The translations under genes and the position numbers were made by a program. Under the pieces are notes generated by a model. The model saw only the letters and a list, made by a program, of their open reading frames with translations. It did no database searches and had not been told where the DNA came from. 45,192 nucleotides of DNA from Chitinophagaceae bacterium (lineage in GTDB: Bacteria; Bacteroidota; Bacteroidia; Chitinophagales; Chitinophagaceae): the NCBI GenBank assembly GCA_013140985.1, contig JABFRU010000010.1, positions 1 through 45,192 on the forward strand, written 5' to 3'. Below, one piece after another: positions 33,314-42,756 of the stretch (its first letter is position 1; every line of letters begins with the position of its first letter).

Positions 33314-35302
33314 ATGCAATGGTATTGTGAATCTATCACAGAATATAAGCGTCTTAAAACAAGAGAAGTAAAGATCGGCGACCTCCTGCTCGGTAATTTT
33401 CATCCTATCCGTGTGCAGACAATGACCACTACTGATACGATGGATACAATTGCTACAGTGGAACAAAGTATCCGTTGCATCGAAGCCGGTTCGGAACTGA
33501 TCCGCATCACGGCTCCTTCTAAAAATGAAGCAGAGAATTTGCTGAACATAAAAAATGAGTTAAACAAAAGAGGCTATCATACGCCGCTGGTAGCGGATAT
33601 ACATTTTACTCCCAATGCAGCAGAGATCGCCGCAAGGATCGTTGAAAAAGTGAGAGTGAATCCCGGTAATTATGTTGACAAGAAAAAATTTGAGCAGATC
33701 GAATACACGGATGCAGAATATTCGGAAGAGATAGATCGGATAAGAGAACGGTTTACCCCATTGATAAGAATTTGTAAGGAGTATGGAACGGCAATGCGCA
33801 TTGGTACGAATCATGGTTCATTAAGTGATCGCATTATGAGCCGCTATGGCGATACACCGATGGGTATGGTAGAAAGTGCGATGGAATTTCTAAGAATTGC
33901 AAGAAATGAAACTTATCACAATATTGTTTTGAGCATGAAGAGCAGCAATCCGCAGGTAATGGTGCAGGCTTACCGGTTGCTGGTAAAAACAATGTTTGAT
34001 GAATTTGGTGAGATCTATCCATTGCATCTTGGTGTAACCGAAGCAGGCGATGGAGAAGATGGAAGGATAAAATCAGCAGTGGGTATTGGAACGCTGATGG
34101 AAGATGGGTTAGGAGATACGATCCGGGTTTCATTGACGGAAGACCCGGAGTTTGAGATACCGGTGTGTAAGGATCTGGTGAAGAGATATGGTCCGGAAGA
34201 CGGAAAGACGGAAAGACGGGAAGTAATGTCTTTCGGACCTCCGGCCTTGCAGACTTCCCGACTTTCTTATGATCCATTCAGCTACCAAAGAAGAGAAACA
34301 TTTGCAATAGATAATATTGGCGGAAAACACGTTCCTGTCGTTATAGCAGATCTCAGCAAGTATGAAAACATAGCTCCTGCTGACCTTCAGGCGATAGGCT
34401 ATAGTTATGATGTGCAAACGGATAAGTGGAATATAGGTGATGCGGCAGCAGATTATATTTTCTGCGATCAGCCTCTTGCATTTGATCTGCCGGGAACACT
34501 TAAGGTGCTCCTTTTTCATCAGCAGTGGCTGACAGCAACCGATAAAGAAAAATATTTCCCGCTGTTTGACAGTCCTCAATATTTGGATGAAGGCCTGGAA
34601 AAATCAGCCCGCCTTAATTTTGTGATGATCGATTATCATTGGGAAGAATATTCGTTGCAGCAGGGGGAAAGATTATTTGAAAGATTGAAGAAAGATAACA
34701 CGGCTGTGATATGTTTAAGCTCACCCAACAAAAATGCCATGCAAAATATACGCAGCATGTTTGCAGACCTGGGACATAAAAACATACAAAACCCTGCTAT
34801 CATTATTTGTGATAGTGCTCATGAAAGAACTGACGAAACCCTGATCCATTATTCAACAGAAGCAGGAGGTCTGTTACTGGATGGTTTTTGCGACGGAGTT
34901 TGCTTTGGTTATCATTATGGCAATAAGAATATCCCTCCTCAAACAAAATGGGTAAACTCTATTGCCTTTGGTATTTTACAAGCTACCCGGACAAGAATTT
35001 CCAAAACAGAATATATAAGTTGCCCCAGTTGCGGCAGAACATTGTTTGATCTTCAGGAAACAACGGCGAAGATCAGGGCGGTAACCAATCATTTAAAGGG
35101 AGTGAAGATCGCCATCATGGGATGTATTGTGAATGGTCCCGGTGAAATGGCGGATGCCGATTTTGGTTATGTAGGCAGCGGACCGGGCAAGATCACATTA
35201 TATAAAGGCAAAGAAGTAGTAAAGCGTAATGTGAATAGTGAAGTAGCAGTAGAAGAACTGATCAATCTTATTAAAGAAAATGATGCCTGGGTAGAAGTAT
35301 AA
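33314..35302 (+). CDS. ispG: 4-hydroxy-3-methylbut-2-enyl diphosphate synthase, long form
   Basis: Penultimate enzyme of the MEP isoprenoid pathway: converts methylerythritol cyclodiphosphate to HMBPP with a 4Fe-4S cluster. The 662 residues represent the long form found in Bacteroidota, Chlamydiae and plants, with an extra domain of roughly 250 residues (about 290-550) between the TIM barrel and the cluster domain. The cluster ligands Cys570, Cys573 (SCPSCGRT), Cys604 and Glu611 (GCIVNGPGE) are intact. The N-terminus (MQWYCESITEYKRLKTREV) fits the family start, supporting the ATG at 33314. First gene of the operon ispG - YhhN - nadB - acyltransferase. Confidence 0.96.
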   Translation: MQWYCESITEYKRLKTREVKIGDLLLGNFHPIRVQTMTTTDTMDTIATVEQSIRCIEAGSELIRITAPSKNEAENLLNIKNELNKRGYHTPLVADIHFTPNAAEIAARIVEKVRVNPGNYVDKKKFEQIEYTDAEYSEEIDRIRERFTPLIRICKEYGTAMRIGTNHGSLSDRIMSRYGDTPMGMVESAMEFLRIARNETYHNIVLSMKSSNPQVMVQAYRLLVKTMFDEFGEIYPLHLGVTEAGDGEDGRIKSAVGIGTLMEDGLGDTIRVSLTEDPEFEIPVCKDLVKRYGPEDGKTERREVMSFGPPALQTSRLSYDPFSYQRRETFAIDNIGGKHVPVVIADLSKYENIAPADLQAIGYSYDVQTDKWNIGDAAADYIFCDQPLAFDLPGTLKVLLFHQQWLTATDKEKYFPLFDSPQYLDEGLEKSARLNFVMIDYHWEEYSLQQGERLFERLKKDNTAVICLSSPNKNAMQNIRSMFADLGHKNIQNPAIIICDSAHERTDETLIHYSTEAGGLLLDGFCDGVCFGYHYGNKNIPPQTKWVNSIAFGILQATRTRISKTEYISCPSCGRTLFDLQETTAKIRAVTNHLKGVKIAIMGCIVNGPGEMADADFGYVGSGPGKITLYKGKEVVKRNVNSEVAVEELINLIKENDAWVEV

Positions 35303-35310
35303 ACTCATCA

Positions 35311-35988
35311 ATGAAAAAAAATCTTTGGATAATATTTTTCCTGTCAGCACTTGCTGTTTACATAGCAGGGATACAAATGCCTGATCAAACAATTCAATAC
35401 ATCTGCAAACCGCTGCTGATGCCATTGCTGATGGCGTGGTTCATTGTATCAGTAAAAGGTATTTCAACAGATCTAAAAACATGGATCATTGGCGCTTTAT
35501 TTTTTTCATGGGCGGGTGATGTACTGCTGATGTTTGAAGCAAAGGGTAAGGTATTCTTTATGTTAGGTCTCTCTTCTTTTTTAATAGCTCATATTTTCTA
35601 TATTCTTTTTTTCCATTATGTGAGGATAAGAGAAAATGTAAAAGGCAACCCCTGGCTGATGGTCATTGTTGTTATTTATTACGGGTCGTTGATAACCTTA
35701 TTATCTCCGTATCTCGGAGACATGAAATGGCCGGTAAGGGTATATGGAATAGTAATAAGTTTTATGTTCATGCTGGCGATGCATATGTTATTCATAAAAA
35801 ATAAGATCGCAGGAAAATGGATGATGGCAGGTGCTTTATTGTTTGTGGTATCAGATTCAGTTCTTGCTATCAATAAATTTTATCAGCCATTCGGGAAGGC
35901 CGGCATCGTTATTATACTGACCTACGGATTAGCTCAATTATTTATAGTAAACGGTGCGATAAAGTATATTCGCAACAGTAATAATTAA
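35311..35988 (+). CDS. Lysoplasmalogenase-like membrane protein (YhhN family)
   Basis: A 225-residue protein with about eight transmembrane helices. CKPLLMPLLMAW in helix 2, FSWAGDVLLMF, and FVVSDSVLAINKF carry the paired aspartates typical of the YhhN/TMEM86 family, whose characterised members hydrolyse the vinyl-ether bond of lysoplasmalogens. Whether this bacterium makes plasmalogens is unknown. It begins eight bases after ispG and ends eight bases before nadB, so it is within that operon. Confidence 0.85.
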   Translation: MKKNLWIIFFLSALAVYIAGIQMPDQTIQYICKPLLMPLLMAWFIVSVKGISTDLKTWIIGALFFSWAGDVLLMFEAKGKVFFMLGLSSFLIAHIFYILFFHYVRIRENVKGNPWLMVIVVIYYGSLITLLSPYLGDMKWPVRVYGIVISFMFMLAMHMLFIKNKIAGKWMMAGALLFVVSDSVLAINKFYQPFGKAGIVIILTYGLAQLFIVNGAIKYIRNSNN

Positions 35989-35996
35989 CCCCAAAA

Positions 35997-37598
35997 ATGC
36001 GGCAAACAGATTTTTTAGTGATCGGCTCTGGTATTGCAGGATTGACCTATGCGTTGAAAGTCGCACATCAATTTCCTGATAAAAGAGTATTGGTAATGAC
36101 CAAGGCTGCGGCTGATGAGACCAACACCAAATATGCCCAGGGCGGTATTGCTGTAGTAAATGACCTGGAGAATGATAGTTTTGAAAAACATATTGAGGAT
36201 ACTTTAATTGCCGGCGATGGATTATGTAGTGAGAAAGTGGTAGAGATCGTAGTAAAGGAAGGCCCGGAAAGAGTGAAAGAAATAATTGAATGGGGCGCCC
36301 GGTTTGATAAAGAAGAAGACGGTGATTATAAAAGAGGGAAAGAAGGCGGGCATTCAGAGTTTCGTATCCTGCATCACAAAGATGTAACAGGACGGGAAAT
36401 GGAAAGGGCTTTGCTGGATGCGGTGGCGAAACAAAAAAATATAGAATTCATCAAACATTATTTTGTCGTTGATATCATCACCCAGCATCATCTCGGATAT
36501 CTTGTCACCAAAGCCACACCTGATATTGAATGTTATGGTGTGTATGTACTGAACCTGCAGACAAATAAAATTGAGAAGATACTTTCAAAGATCACATTGC
36601 TGGCGACCGGCGGGAACGGACAGATATACAGAACAACAACTAATCCATCCATTGCTACGGGTGATGGTGTGGCAATGGTGTACAGGGCAAAAGGAAGAAT
36701 TGAGAACATGGAATTCATCCAGTTTCATCCAACTGCTCTGTATGAACCTGGTGTGAGAGGGCAGGCATTTTTAATTACCGAAGCTGTTCGTGGTGATGGT
36801 GGTATTCTTCGCAATAAGAATGGCGAAGCTTTCATGGAAAGATATGATGCAAGAAAAGACCTGGCGCCAAGGGATATTGTAGCAAGAGCAATAGACAGCG
36901 AGATGAAACGTACAGGTACCGAGCATGTTTGGTTAGACTGTCGTCATTTCAATAAAGAAAAATTCATTGAGCATTTTCCGAATATTTATGAAAAATGTTT
37001 ATCCATTGGTATTGATATAACCAAAAACATGATCCCTGTTTCGCCGGCGGCACATTATAGTTGTGGTGGTATTAAAACAGATGAATGGGGAAGAAGCTCT
37101 ATTCGTAATTTGTACTCCTGTGGTGAATGTGCATCTACTGGTTTGCATGGAGCCAATCGTCTTGCGTCAAACTCATTGTTGGAAGCAATGGTATTTGCTC
37201 ATCGCTGTTATTTAGATGTTATTGAAAGAGCAAATACGGTTTCATCGCAAAATGATATACCGGACTGGAATGCTCAAGGAACTTCAGAGCCAAAAGAAAT
37301 GATCCTTATTACACAAAGTTTAAAGGAGCTACAATTAGTGATGAGTGATTATGTTGGTATCGTTCGCAATGATATTCGTTTGCAAAGAGCGATGCGGCGT
37401 CTGGATCTTTTATGGGAAGAAACAGAACAATTGTATCAGTCAAGCAGCTTGTCTCCGCAGTTGCTTGAACTAAGAAATATGATCACTGTAGGTTATTTGG
37501 TTGTAAAAGGCGCCAGTTTCCGAAAGGAAAGCCGGGGCTTGCATTACAATACAGATTATCCGGGCAAGAGTGATCTTACCCAAAACATCGTTTTGTAA
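35997..37598 (+). CDS. nadB: L-aspartate oxidase
   Basis: Flavoenzyme that oxidises L-aspartate to iminoaspartate, the first step of de novo NAD synthesis; nadA and nadC are not in the window. The FAD-binding motif G10-x-G12-x-x-G15 (VIGSGIAGLTYA) opens the 533-residue protein. GGIAVVN, HSEFRILHHKDVTGREM, the catalytic-region EFIQFHPTALYEPG, TEAVRGDGGIL, and AAHYSCGGIKTDEWGRSS all fit NadB rather than succinate dehydrogenase. The C-terminal helical domain is complete. Third gene of the ispG operon. Confidence 0.96.
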   Translation: MRQTDFLVIGSGIAGLTYALKVAHQFPDKRVLVMTKAAADETNTKYAQGGIAVVNDLENDSFEKHIEDTLIAGDGLCSEKVVEIVVKEGPERVKEIIEWGARFDKEEDGDYKRGKEGGHSEFRILHHKDVTGREMERALLDAVAKQKNIEFIKHYFVVDIITQHHLGYLVTKATPDIECYGVYVLNLQTNKIEKILSKITLLATGGNGQIYRTTTNPSIATGDGVAMVYRAKGRIENMEFIQFHPTALYEPGVRGQAFLITEAVRGDGGILRNKNGEAFMERYDARKDLAPRDIVARAIDSEMKRTGTEHVWLDCRHFNKEKFIEHFPNIYEKCLSIGIDITKNMIPVSPAAHYSCGGIKTDEWGRSSIRNLYSCGECASTGLHGANRLASNSLLEAMVFAHRCYLDVIERANTVSSQNDIPDWNAQGTSEPKEMILITQSLKELQLVMSDYVGIVRNDIRLQRAMRRLDLLWEETEQLYQSSSLSPQLLELRNMITVGYLVVKGASFRKESRGLHYNTDYPGKSDLTQNIVL

Positions 37599-37614
37599 GT
37601 TTATCTTTATCCAA

Positions 37615-38490
37615 ATGTACTATGTAGTTTATGGCTTTTTGTGGCTTATCTCCCTGCTTCCTTTAAAAGTGTTATATGTTTTATCGGACTGTATTTATGG
37701 ATTGATGTTTTATGTCTTTAAATACAGGAAGGCTGTTGTAATGAGCAATCTTGCTATTGCATTTCCTGAAAAAACAGAAAAGGAGAGGAAGAAGATCGCT
37801 AAAAAATTCTATCACAACCTGGTGGATATGTTTATTGAAACCATCAAAATGATCTCCGCTTCACAGAAGTTCCTTAACAAAAGAGTCACGGTAAACTGGG
37901 AAGTGATCAATGCGCTAAAACCTTCGGGCAAAAGTGTACAGATGCACATGGGGCATAATTTTAACTGGGAATGGGGTTCTGTTGTAGCAGGCGTCAAAGT
38001 GGATCTTCCTATACTGGTTGTATATATGCCTATCGTCAATAAGATATTTGAAAGACTGTTTTGTTCTTTGCGAAAAAGGAGTGGTAATAAATTATTAAGG
38101 GCCACCAAAATGGCCGAAGATTTTTTACCATACCAGAAAAAACAATATCTTATGGGACTGGTGGCAGATCAAAACCCCGGACACCCCGCGAATGCATGGT
38201 GGTTTGATTTTTTTGGAAAAGCAACCCCCTTTGTAAAAGGACCGGCAAAAGCTGCTATTGGCAATAACACAGAAGTGGTTTTTACTTTTATTCATAAACC
38301 CCGCAGAGGACATTATGAAGCAACGATCAGTGTTGTTGAAAACGCTGCTGAAATGACCGAAATTGAATTGACAAGGAAATTTGTCCGTTACCTGGAAGAT
38401 GTGATCCGTCAATATCCTGAAATGTGGTTATGGAGCCACCGCCGCTGGAAATGGGAATGGAAAGAAGAATATGGTCCTGTATTGCAATAA
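37615..38490 (+). CDS. LpxL/HtrB-type lysophospholipid acyltransferase
   Basis: A 291-residue inner-membrane acyltransferase from the ATG at 37615; the upstream extension overlaps nadB. An N-terminal helix anchors it. The catalytic HX4(D/E) motif is H114-NFNW-E119 in MGHNFNWEWG. GLVADQNPG and the C-terminal PEMWLWSHRRWKWEW are typical of late lipid A acyltransferases. It begins 16 bases after nadB and ends at a terminator. It probably adds a secondary acyl chain to lipid A; use in another lipid, such as an aminolipid, cannot be excluded. Confidence 0.88.
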   Translation: MYYVVYGFLWLISLLPLKVLYVLSDCIYGLMFYVFKYRKAVVMSNLAIAFPEKTEKERKKIAKKFYHNLVDMFIETIKMISASQKFLNKRVTVNWEVINALKPSGKSVQMHMGHNFNWEWGSVVAGVKVDLPILVVYMPIVNKIFERLFCSLRKRSGNKLLRATKMAEDFLPYQKKQYLMGLVADQNPGHPANAWWFDFFGKATPFVKGPAKAAIGNNTEVVFTFIHKPRRGHYEATISVVENAAEMTEIELTRKFVRYLEDVIRQYPEMWLWSHRRWKWEWKEEYGPVLQ

Positions 38491-38520
38491 AAAATCCTCC
38501 CGCAATACAGGAGGATTTTT
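38491..38520. terminator. Bidirectional hairpin terminator
   Basis: AATCCTCC (38493-38500) pairs with GGAGGATT (38510-38517), with an A-run before and a T-run after, so it can end both the plus-strand ispG operon and the minus-strand DUF5916 gene. Confidence 0.85.
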
Positions 38521-38536
38521 ATATGTACCGATTACT

Positions 38537-40996
38537 TTATTTTGGGTCTTTCTTCTTTTTCAATTGCAGGTAATCCAGAAAATAAATCACTTTAAGTGAT
38601 AGATTATTGTTATCATCTGCTTTCATGGTATTGTCAAAATTTTTGAAATAGCCATCGCTAACGACCCTGTTAAAATCCTGTGCAGCATTTTTCCATACAA
38701 GATTAATGAAGCTTCCCGGAGCATACTGCCATGTGAAAACTGCGTCAACATTAAATGCATTATAGTTCTGATCCACATTTTGGTTAAAAGTAGTATTCTC
38801 GACAAGCTGCTTATCCATCTTTAATGTATAGAATTTGTCATAGTCCACTTTGATCCAGTAATGACGGACCCGGATATTGATATTCATCATGGCATTGAAG
38901 CTATATTTCAGGTTCAGGACGTTCTCAACATTCTTGATATCTCTTTTACCCATTACCGGTTCATCTGTAACAGGGTCAAAGCCGGCAAAGCCTGTATTAT
39001 TATTTTGAGGCTGCAGGTTGATCCGGTGGCTCATTGAAAACTTATCGCTGAAACGGTAGCGGTTACTCAGGTTGAAATTATAACGTTCACTGTTGAACAA
39101 GGACCTCTTTACATAAAAAGCTTCGCCATACAATCCATATTTCTTGGCATTATTTGTTTCAAACCATGCATCAAGGAAATAATTCGACCAACCCCGGAAA
39201 ATATAGCCTTCTTTTCTTGCTTCAAAAAAATCATTATACCTCGGCTCATAACCTATCATTGCACCCACATACCAAAGATTTTTCAACTGGCCGTTCACAT
39301 TCGCATTGAAATTAGCAGAACGGTATATGGAAGGTTTGAGCTGTCTTGAATAGAATGTATTAAAGTTGAGATAGATATTGTTATACCATTTGGTTGGCTT
39401 AATCCACCTGTAGCCAACCCATGCATAGTGATCAAGTGTATTACCGAAGGTAAAATAACCGAGGTCATTACTGTTGAATTTATCGTTGGTAAGGTCCTGC
39501 CCGATATTGAAATTAAAGCGTCCGCTTGTTTTTCCAAAACCAAAGCTATGGCTATAACCGCTTAATGTTTTTCCGTCAGCCATATAACCCACAAGGTTAC
39601 TGCTGGCGATCTTGCCATTTACATTCCACATATTCTTCTTGTCATTAAGGCTAAAAAGTCCGGCAGTAACATTTGCATCATAGTCATTACCACTCCTCCA
39701 TACATTCGTATTCACTAATGAAACACTGGAATTGTTTTTTAATGTCTGGTCAAGAACAATCACACTATAATTGGTTAATGGATCTATCTCCACTTTTCTT
39801 TCTCCTTTAGTAGTGGGATCTTGCAGGATGGCAAAGCGGGTATTGGTAACAGCATTCAAAATGCCGATACCCAAACCTTTTTGTGTTCTCCCGGAGATCT
39901 TTGTGGCATTTATCAGTTTGGATTCAGCAGGGTTTTTTAATACGATCTCATTACCGCCATTAATATATTCTTCAGGATAATGCAGTAATAAGGGATCAAT
40001 GCCGATCCTTCTTGCATAAAACAAATTGCCTTTGTTGAACAGTTCGGTTCCTTCATTGAAGAAAGGCCTGTTCTCAGTATATCTTACTTCAAACGGGGTA
40101 AGGTTCAATACGACATTATCACTTTGTACCTGGCCAAAATCAGGAATCAGCGTTCCATCAAGGGTAAATGCCTGGTTAATTCCATACTTCACATCCATTC
40201 CGCCATTTACAGAAGATGTCCAGTTCTTTTCACCAGGCTGATTTACCGGGAAATGATTTACATAAGTGGAGAAATACGGAGAGAATTGTAAGCGCAATGG
40301 CGGTTTGATATTGGAAATACCGGCCCAGATACCTTCCTGGGTAAGAAAACCGTTCACATTCGGGTCAATAGGATTCCAGGTATATTGCTGTTCTGTCTTT
40401 CTTCTTCTTCTCGTAATATTCATACCCCAGTTCTGCACATCTTTTTTTCCAAACCGGATAGCTGAATAGGGAATAAACATTTCAAAACTCCATCCGTCAG
40501 CATGTATCACAGCACCGCTTTTCCAAACAGCATTCCAGGAAAAATCTTCACCGTTGGTCGTCATTTTGGCATCCCATTGCTCACCTAATGGTGTAATAAA
40601 ATATTCAAAGCCATTTTGTTTATCGTAATAAGTATCGAAGATCAGTCCTATATAATCGTTGGTGCCGAATCCATCACGGCCAGCCAGTTCTGTTGCAATG
40701 CTGTCTTTGGTCCGTTCATAGCAATAGCCGCCAAAATAAATGCCTTCATCATCGTATAATAAATAGCTTACTGTTTTGGTTTCTGGTTTTTCTACAGCAC
40801 CAACTGTTGGCCTGAATTCAACCAGGTCGGTCATTACCGGCGCATCTTTCCATGCTTCATCATTGATCAAACCATCAATCTTGATTGGCTTGGTAGTTCG
40901 GGTGGCAGCTAATTGTTTAGGAGCGGGGCTTTGTGCAAAGGCAAAACTGCCAATCAGCAATGACAAACCCGAGGTTACAATGGTTTTGATTTTCAT
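38537..40996 (-). CDS. DUF5916 / CBM9-like outer-membrane protein
   Basis: An 819-residue exported protein with a signal peptide (about 1-21, ending FAFAQ). A carbohydrate-binding family 9-like domain (about 30-220; IDGLINDEAWKDAPVMTDLV, GFEYFITPLGEQWDAKM) is followed by a long beta-rich DUF5916 region (about 240-819) with many aromatic outer-membrane-like strands and a conserved-looking ENRPFFNEGTELF. Such proteins are common in Bacteroidota, often near peptidases or surface systems; their activity is not established. It stands alone between a terminator and the LamG protein. Confidence 0.85.
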   Translation of the reverse strand: MKIKTIVTSGLSLLIGSFAFAQSPAPKQLAATRTTKPIKIDGLINDEAWKDAPVMTDLVEFRPTVGAVEKPETKTVSYLLYDDEGIYFGGYCYERTKDSIATELAGRDGFGTNDYIGLIFDTYYDKQNGFEYFITPLGEQWDAKMTTNGEDFSWNAVWKSGAVIHADGWSFEMFIPYSAIRFGKKDVQNWGMNITRRRRKTEQQYTWNPIDPNVNGFLTQEGIWAGISNIKPPLRLQFSPYFSTYVNHFPVNQPGEKNWTSSVNGGMDVKYGINQAFTLDGTLIPDFGQVQSDNVVLNLTPFEVRYTENRPFFNEGTELFNKGNLFYARRIGIDPLLLHYPEEYINGGNEIVLKNPAESKLINATKISGRTQKGLGIGILNAVTNTRFAILQDPTTKGERKVEIDPLTNYSVIVLDQTLKNNSSVSLVNTNVWRSGNDYDANVTAGLFSLNDKKNMWNVNGKIASSNLVGYMADGKTLSGYSHSFGFGKTSGRFNFNIGQDLTNDKFNSNDLGYFTFGNTLDHYAWVGYRWIKPTKWYNNIYLNFNTFYSRQLKPSIYRSANFNANVNGQLKNLWYVGAMIGYEPRYNDFFEARKEGYIFRGWSNYFLDAWFETNNAKKYGLYGEAFYVKRSLFNSERYNFNLSNRYRFSDKFSMSHRINLQPQNNNTGFAGFDPVTDEPVMGKRDIKNVENVLNLKYSFNAMMNINIRVRHYWIKVDYDKFYTLKMDKQLVENTTFNQNVDQNYNAFNVDAVFTWQYAPGSFINLVWKNAAQDFNRVVSDGYFKNFDNTMKADDNNNLSLKVIYFLDYLQLKKKKDPK

Positions 40997-41180
40997 GGCT
41001 ATACTTTAAACAGCGGTTATGACGTAAGAAAATAGCTTTGTGTTACTTAAACAGGCACAACTACCAAATTCTTCGTATCCAAAAATAATAGCCTGAAAGA
41101 GGGTAAATTTTTTATTTATCTGACCGGTGACAATTTCCTGACGAGTGGCGAAAATGGGGGGTCGTTAACGTTTTATTTGG

Positions 41181-41211
41181 AAAAAAGGGCCGATAATTTT
41201 TTTACCGGCCC
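41181..41211 (-). terminator. Terminator of the LamG protein gene
   Basis: Read on the minus strand, GGGCCGGTA (41211-41203) pairs with TATCGGCCC (41195-41187) with one mismatch, and a run of six T follows (41186-41181), 33 bases past the gene's stop codon. Confidence 0.78.
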
Positions 41212-41243
41212 GGTGGATCACAGGAGTATGAAAAACTATGCCA

Positions 41244-42512
41244 TTACATCTTGATGAATGATCTTGATTGACGTCCGTCCTCGCTTTCAACAACTAAATA
41301 ATAGGTACCCTTCAGTAAATGGTTAACAGGAATACTTATAGCATTTGTTCCTTCGTTTAGTTGTATTGATTGGACATGAATTTGTTTACCTGTAGCATCT
41401 ATGATATTGATCTTTGTTGCCTCTTTTCGTTCAGATGGTATCTGAACCTGTAGTACGTCGCTTGCAGGATTTGGGAATAGATCAAGTGTAAGCAGAGAGC
41501 TATTATTTTTTACTGCTATAACAGGACTGTAGGTAAACTTTCTGTCAAGGTCAACCATTTTTAACCTGTAAAAAACAGTTTTGGCCGGCGCTTGCATATC
41601 TGTGTATATATAGTATTGATCGGAGCTGGAATTGCCGGCGGCGGTCACACTGCCAATAGTTGTATAGTTGGAACCATCCAGGCTTCTTTCTACTTCAAAA
41701 TGCGAAGTGTTTTGTTCAGAAATTGTTTTCCAGTTCAGTTGAATGCCTGTTGGTTTTTTCAGCGCAGTAAAGTCACCAAGCTGTAAGGGTAATGACCACG
41801 GTGCCAATATTGCGATCTCGGCGCCAGATAAAGCCCTGTTATAAACTCTCAGTTCTTCTATTTTTCCGCCAAAAGGATTATAACGGGGGGGTGTAAAACT
41901 GCCATAGCACATGGCGCCTGCCTGCATATTGATGGGATATGTGGGCGTCGTTGTTCCTTCAGCAGCAGATAACCTGAATGCTCCGTTTACATATAACGAG
42001 ATCGTTCCGTTATTCCTCACAGCGGTCACATGATTCCATCTGTTTGGGATAAAATTAGTAGCAGCAGCACTGCCTACCGAGTTATTCTTGTAGTTGAATT
42101 GAAGGTTCCATGTTCCGGCAACGGTTGACCAAAGCCAGACGCCCCATCCTCCATAATTCAGGCAATTATCGACAAGGCCGCTTGTGCTGCTACCATTAAA
42201 AAAGAAGGAGAAAGCAACAGTGAAATTGTTGGTTCCTGTAAAATCAAGATTGCCATTATCAACAAAGTCCACATATGAATTGAGGTTACCTGCGAACTGC
42301 ACGGCGGAATTGGCATTTCCCTGCGGATCGGTGGTATAACTGGTACTGACAGTGGTGGCGCTAACAGTTGCTGTACCGCTGTTGGTGGTATTACCATTGA
42401 ATCTAAAATGTGCCAGCATGCCTGCAGTGGTCGGCTGGGCAAAGATGGAAAAGCTTAAAAAGCAGCTTGCCAAAAGAATGACGATGAATAAGAGTAGTTG
42501 TTTGAGTTTCAT
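41244..42512 (-). CDS. Secreted LamG-domain protein with T9SS type A sorting signal
   Basis: A 422-residue protein. Signal peptide about 1-25 (ending IFAQ). A LamG/concanavalin-like domain follows at about 30-235 (FRFNGNTTNSG, NRWNHVTAVRNNGTISLYVN, IEELRVYNRALSGAEI), then a fibronectin-like stretch (LNWKTISEQNTSHFEVERS). It ends with a C-terminal sorting domain (about 345-422; LFPNPASDVLQV to RQSRSFIKM) that directs export by the type IX system. Likely surface-attached or released, binding a glycan. Together with the protein at 2797 it shows the host has T9SS. Confidence 0.87.
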   Translation of the reverse strand: MKLKQLLLFIVILLASCFLSFSIFAQPTTAGMLAHFRFNGNTTNSGTATVSATTVSTSYTTDPQGNANSAVQFAGNLNSYVDFVDNGNLDFTGTNNFTVAFSFFFNGSSTSGLVDNCLNYGGWGVWLWSTVAGTWNLQFNYKNNSVGSAAATNFIPNRWNHVTAVRNNGTISLYVNGAFRLSAAEGTTTPTYPINMQAGAMCYGSFTPPRYNPFGGKIEELRVYNRALSGAEIAILAPWSLPLQLGDFTALKKPTGIQLNWKTISEQNTSHFEVERSLDGSNYTTIGSVTAAGNSSSDQYYIYTDMQAPAKTVFYRLKMVDLDRKFTYSPVIAVKNNSSLLTLDLFPNPASDVLQVQIPSERKEATKINIIDATGKQIHVQSIQLNEGTNAISIPVNHLLKGTYYLVVESEDGRQSRSFIKM

Positions 42513-42756
42513 AACCTGTGATTTTTAAAAGATGAATATTATTATGATGGCTCACAGGATACGGCTAACTACTTCCAGGGGATAAAAATTTATGCTGTAA
42601 AAATGAGGAGGGTAATTGTGTAAAGAAAGAAGAGAATAACGGTAATGAAGGGGTGAAAACACGGGGAGTTATTAGTTAATTAACTCTTGAAACTGATGTT
42701 TGGAAGTTTGATGTTTGAGTGGTACTTTAAATTATTCTTTCACCTAAAAACTAATT

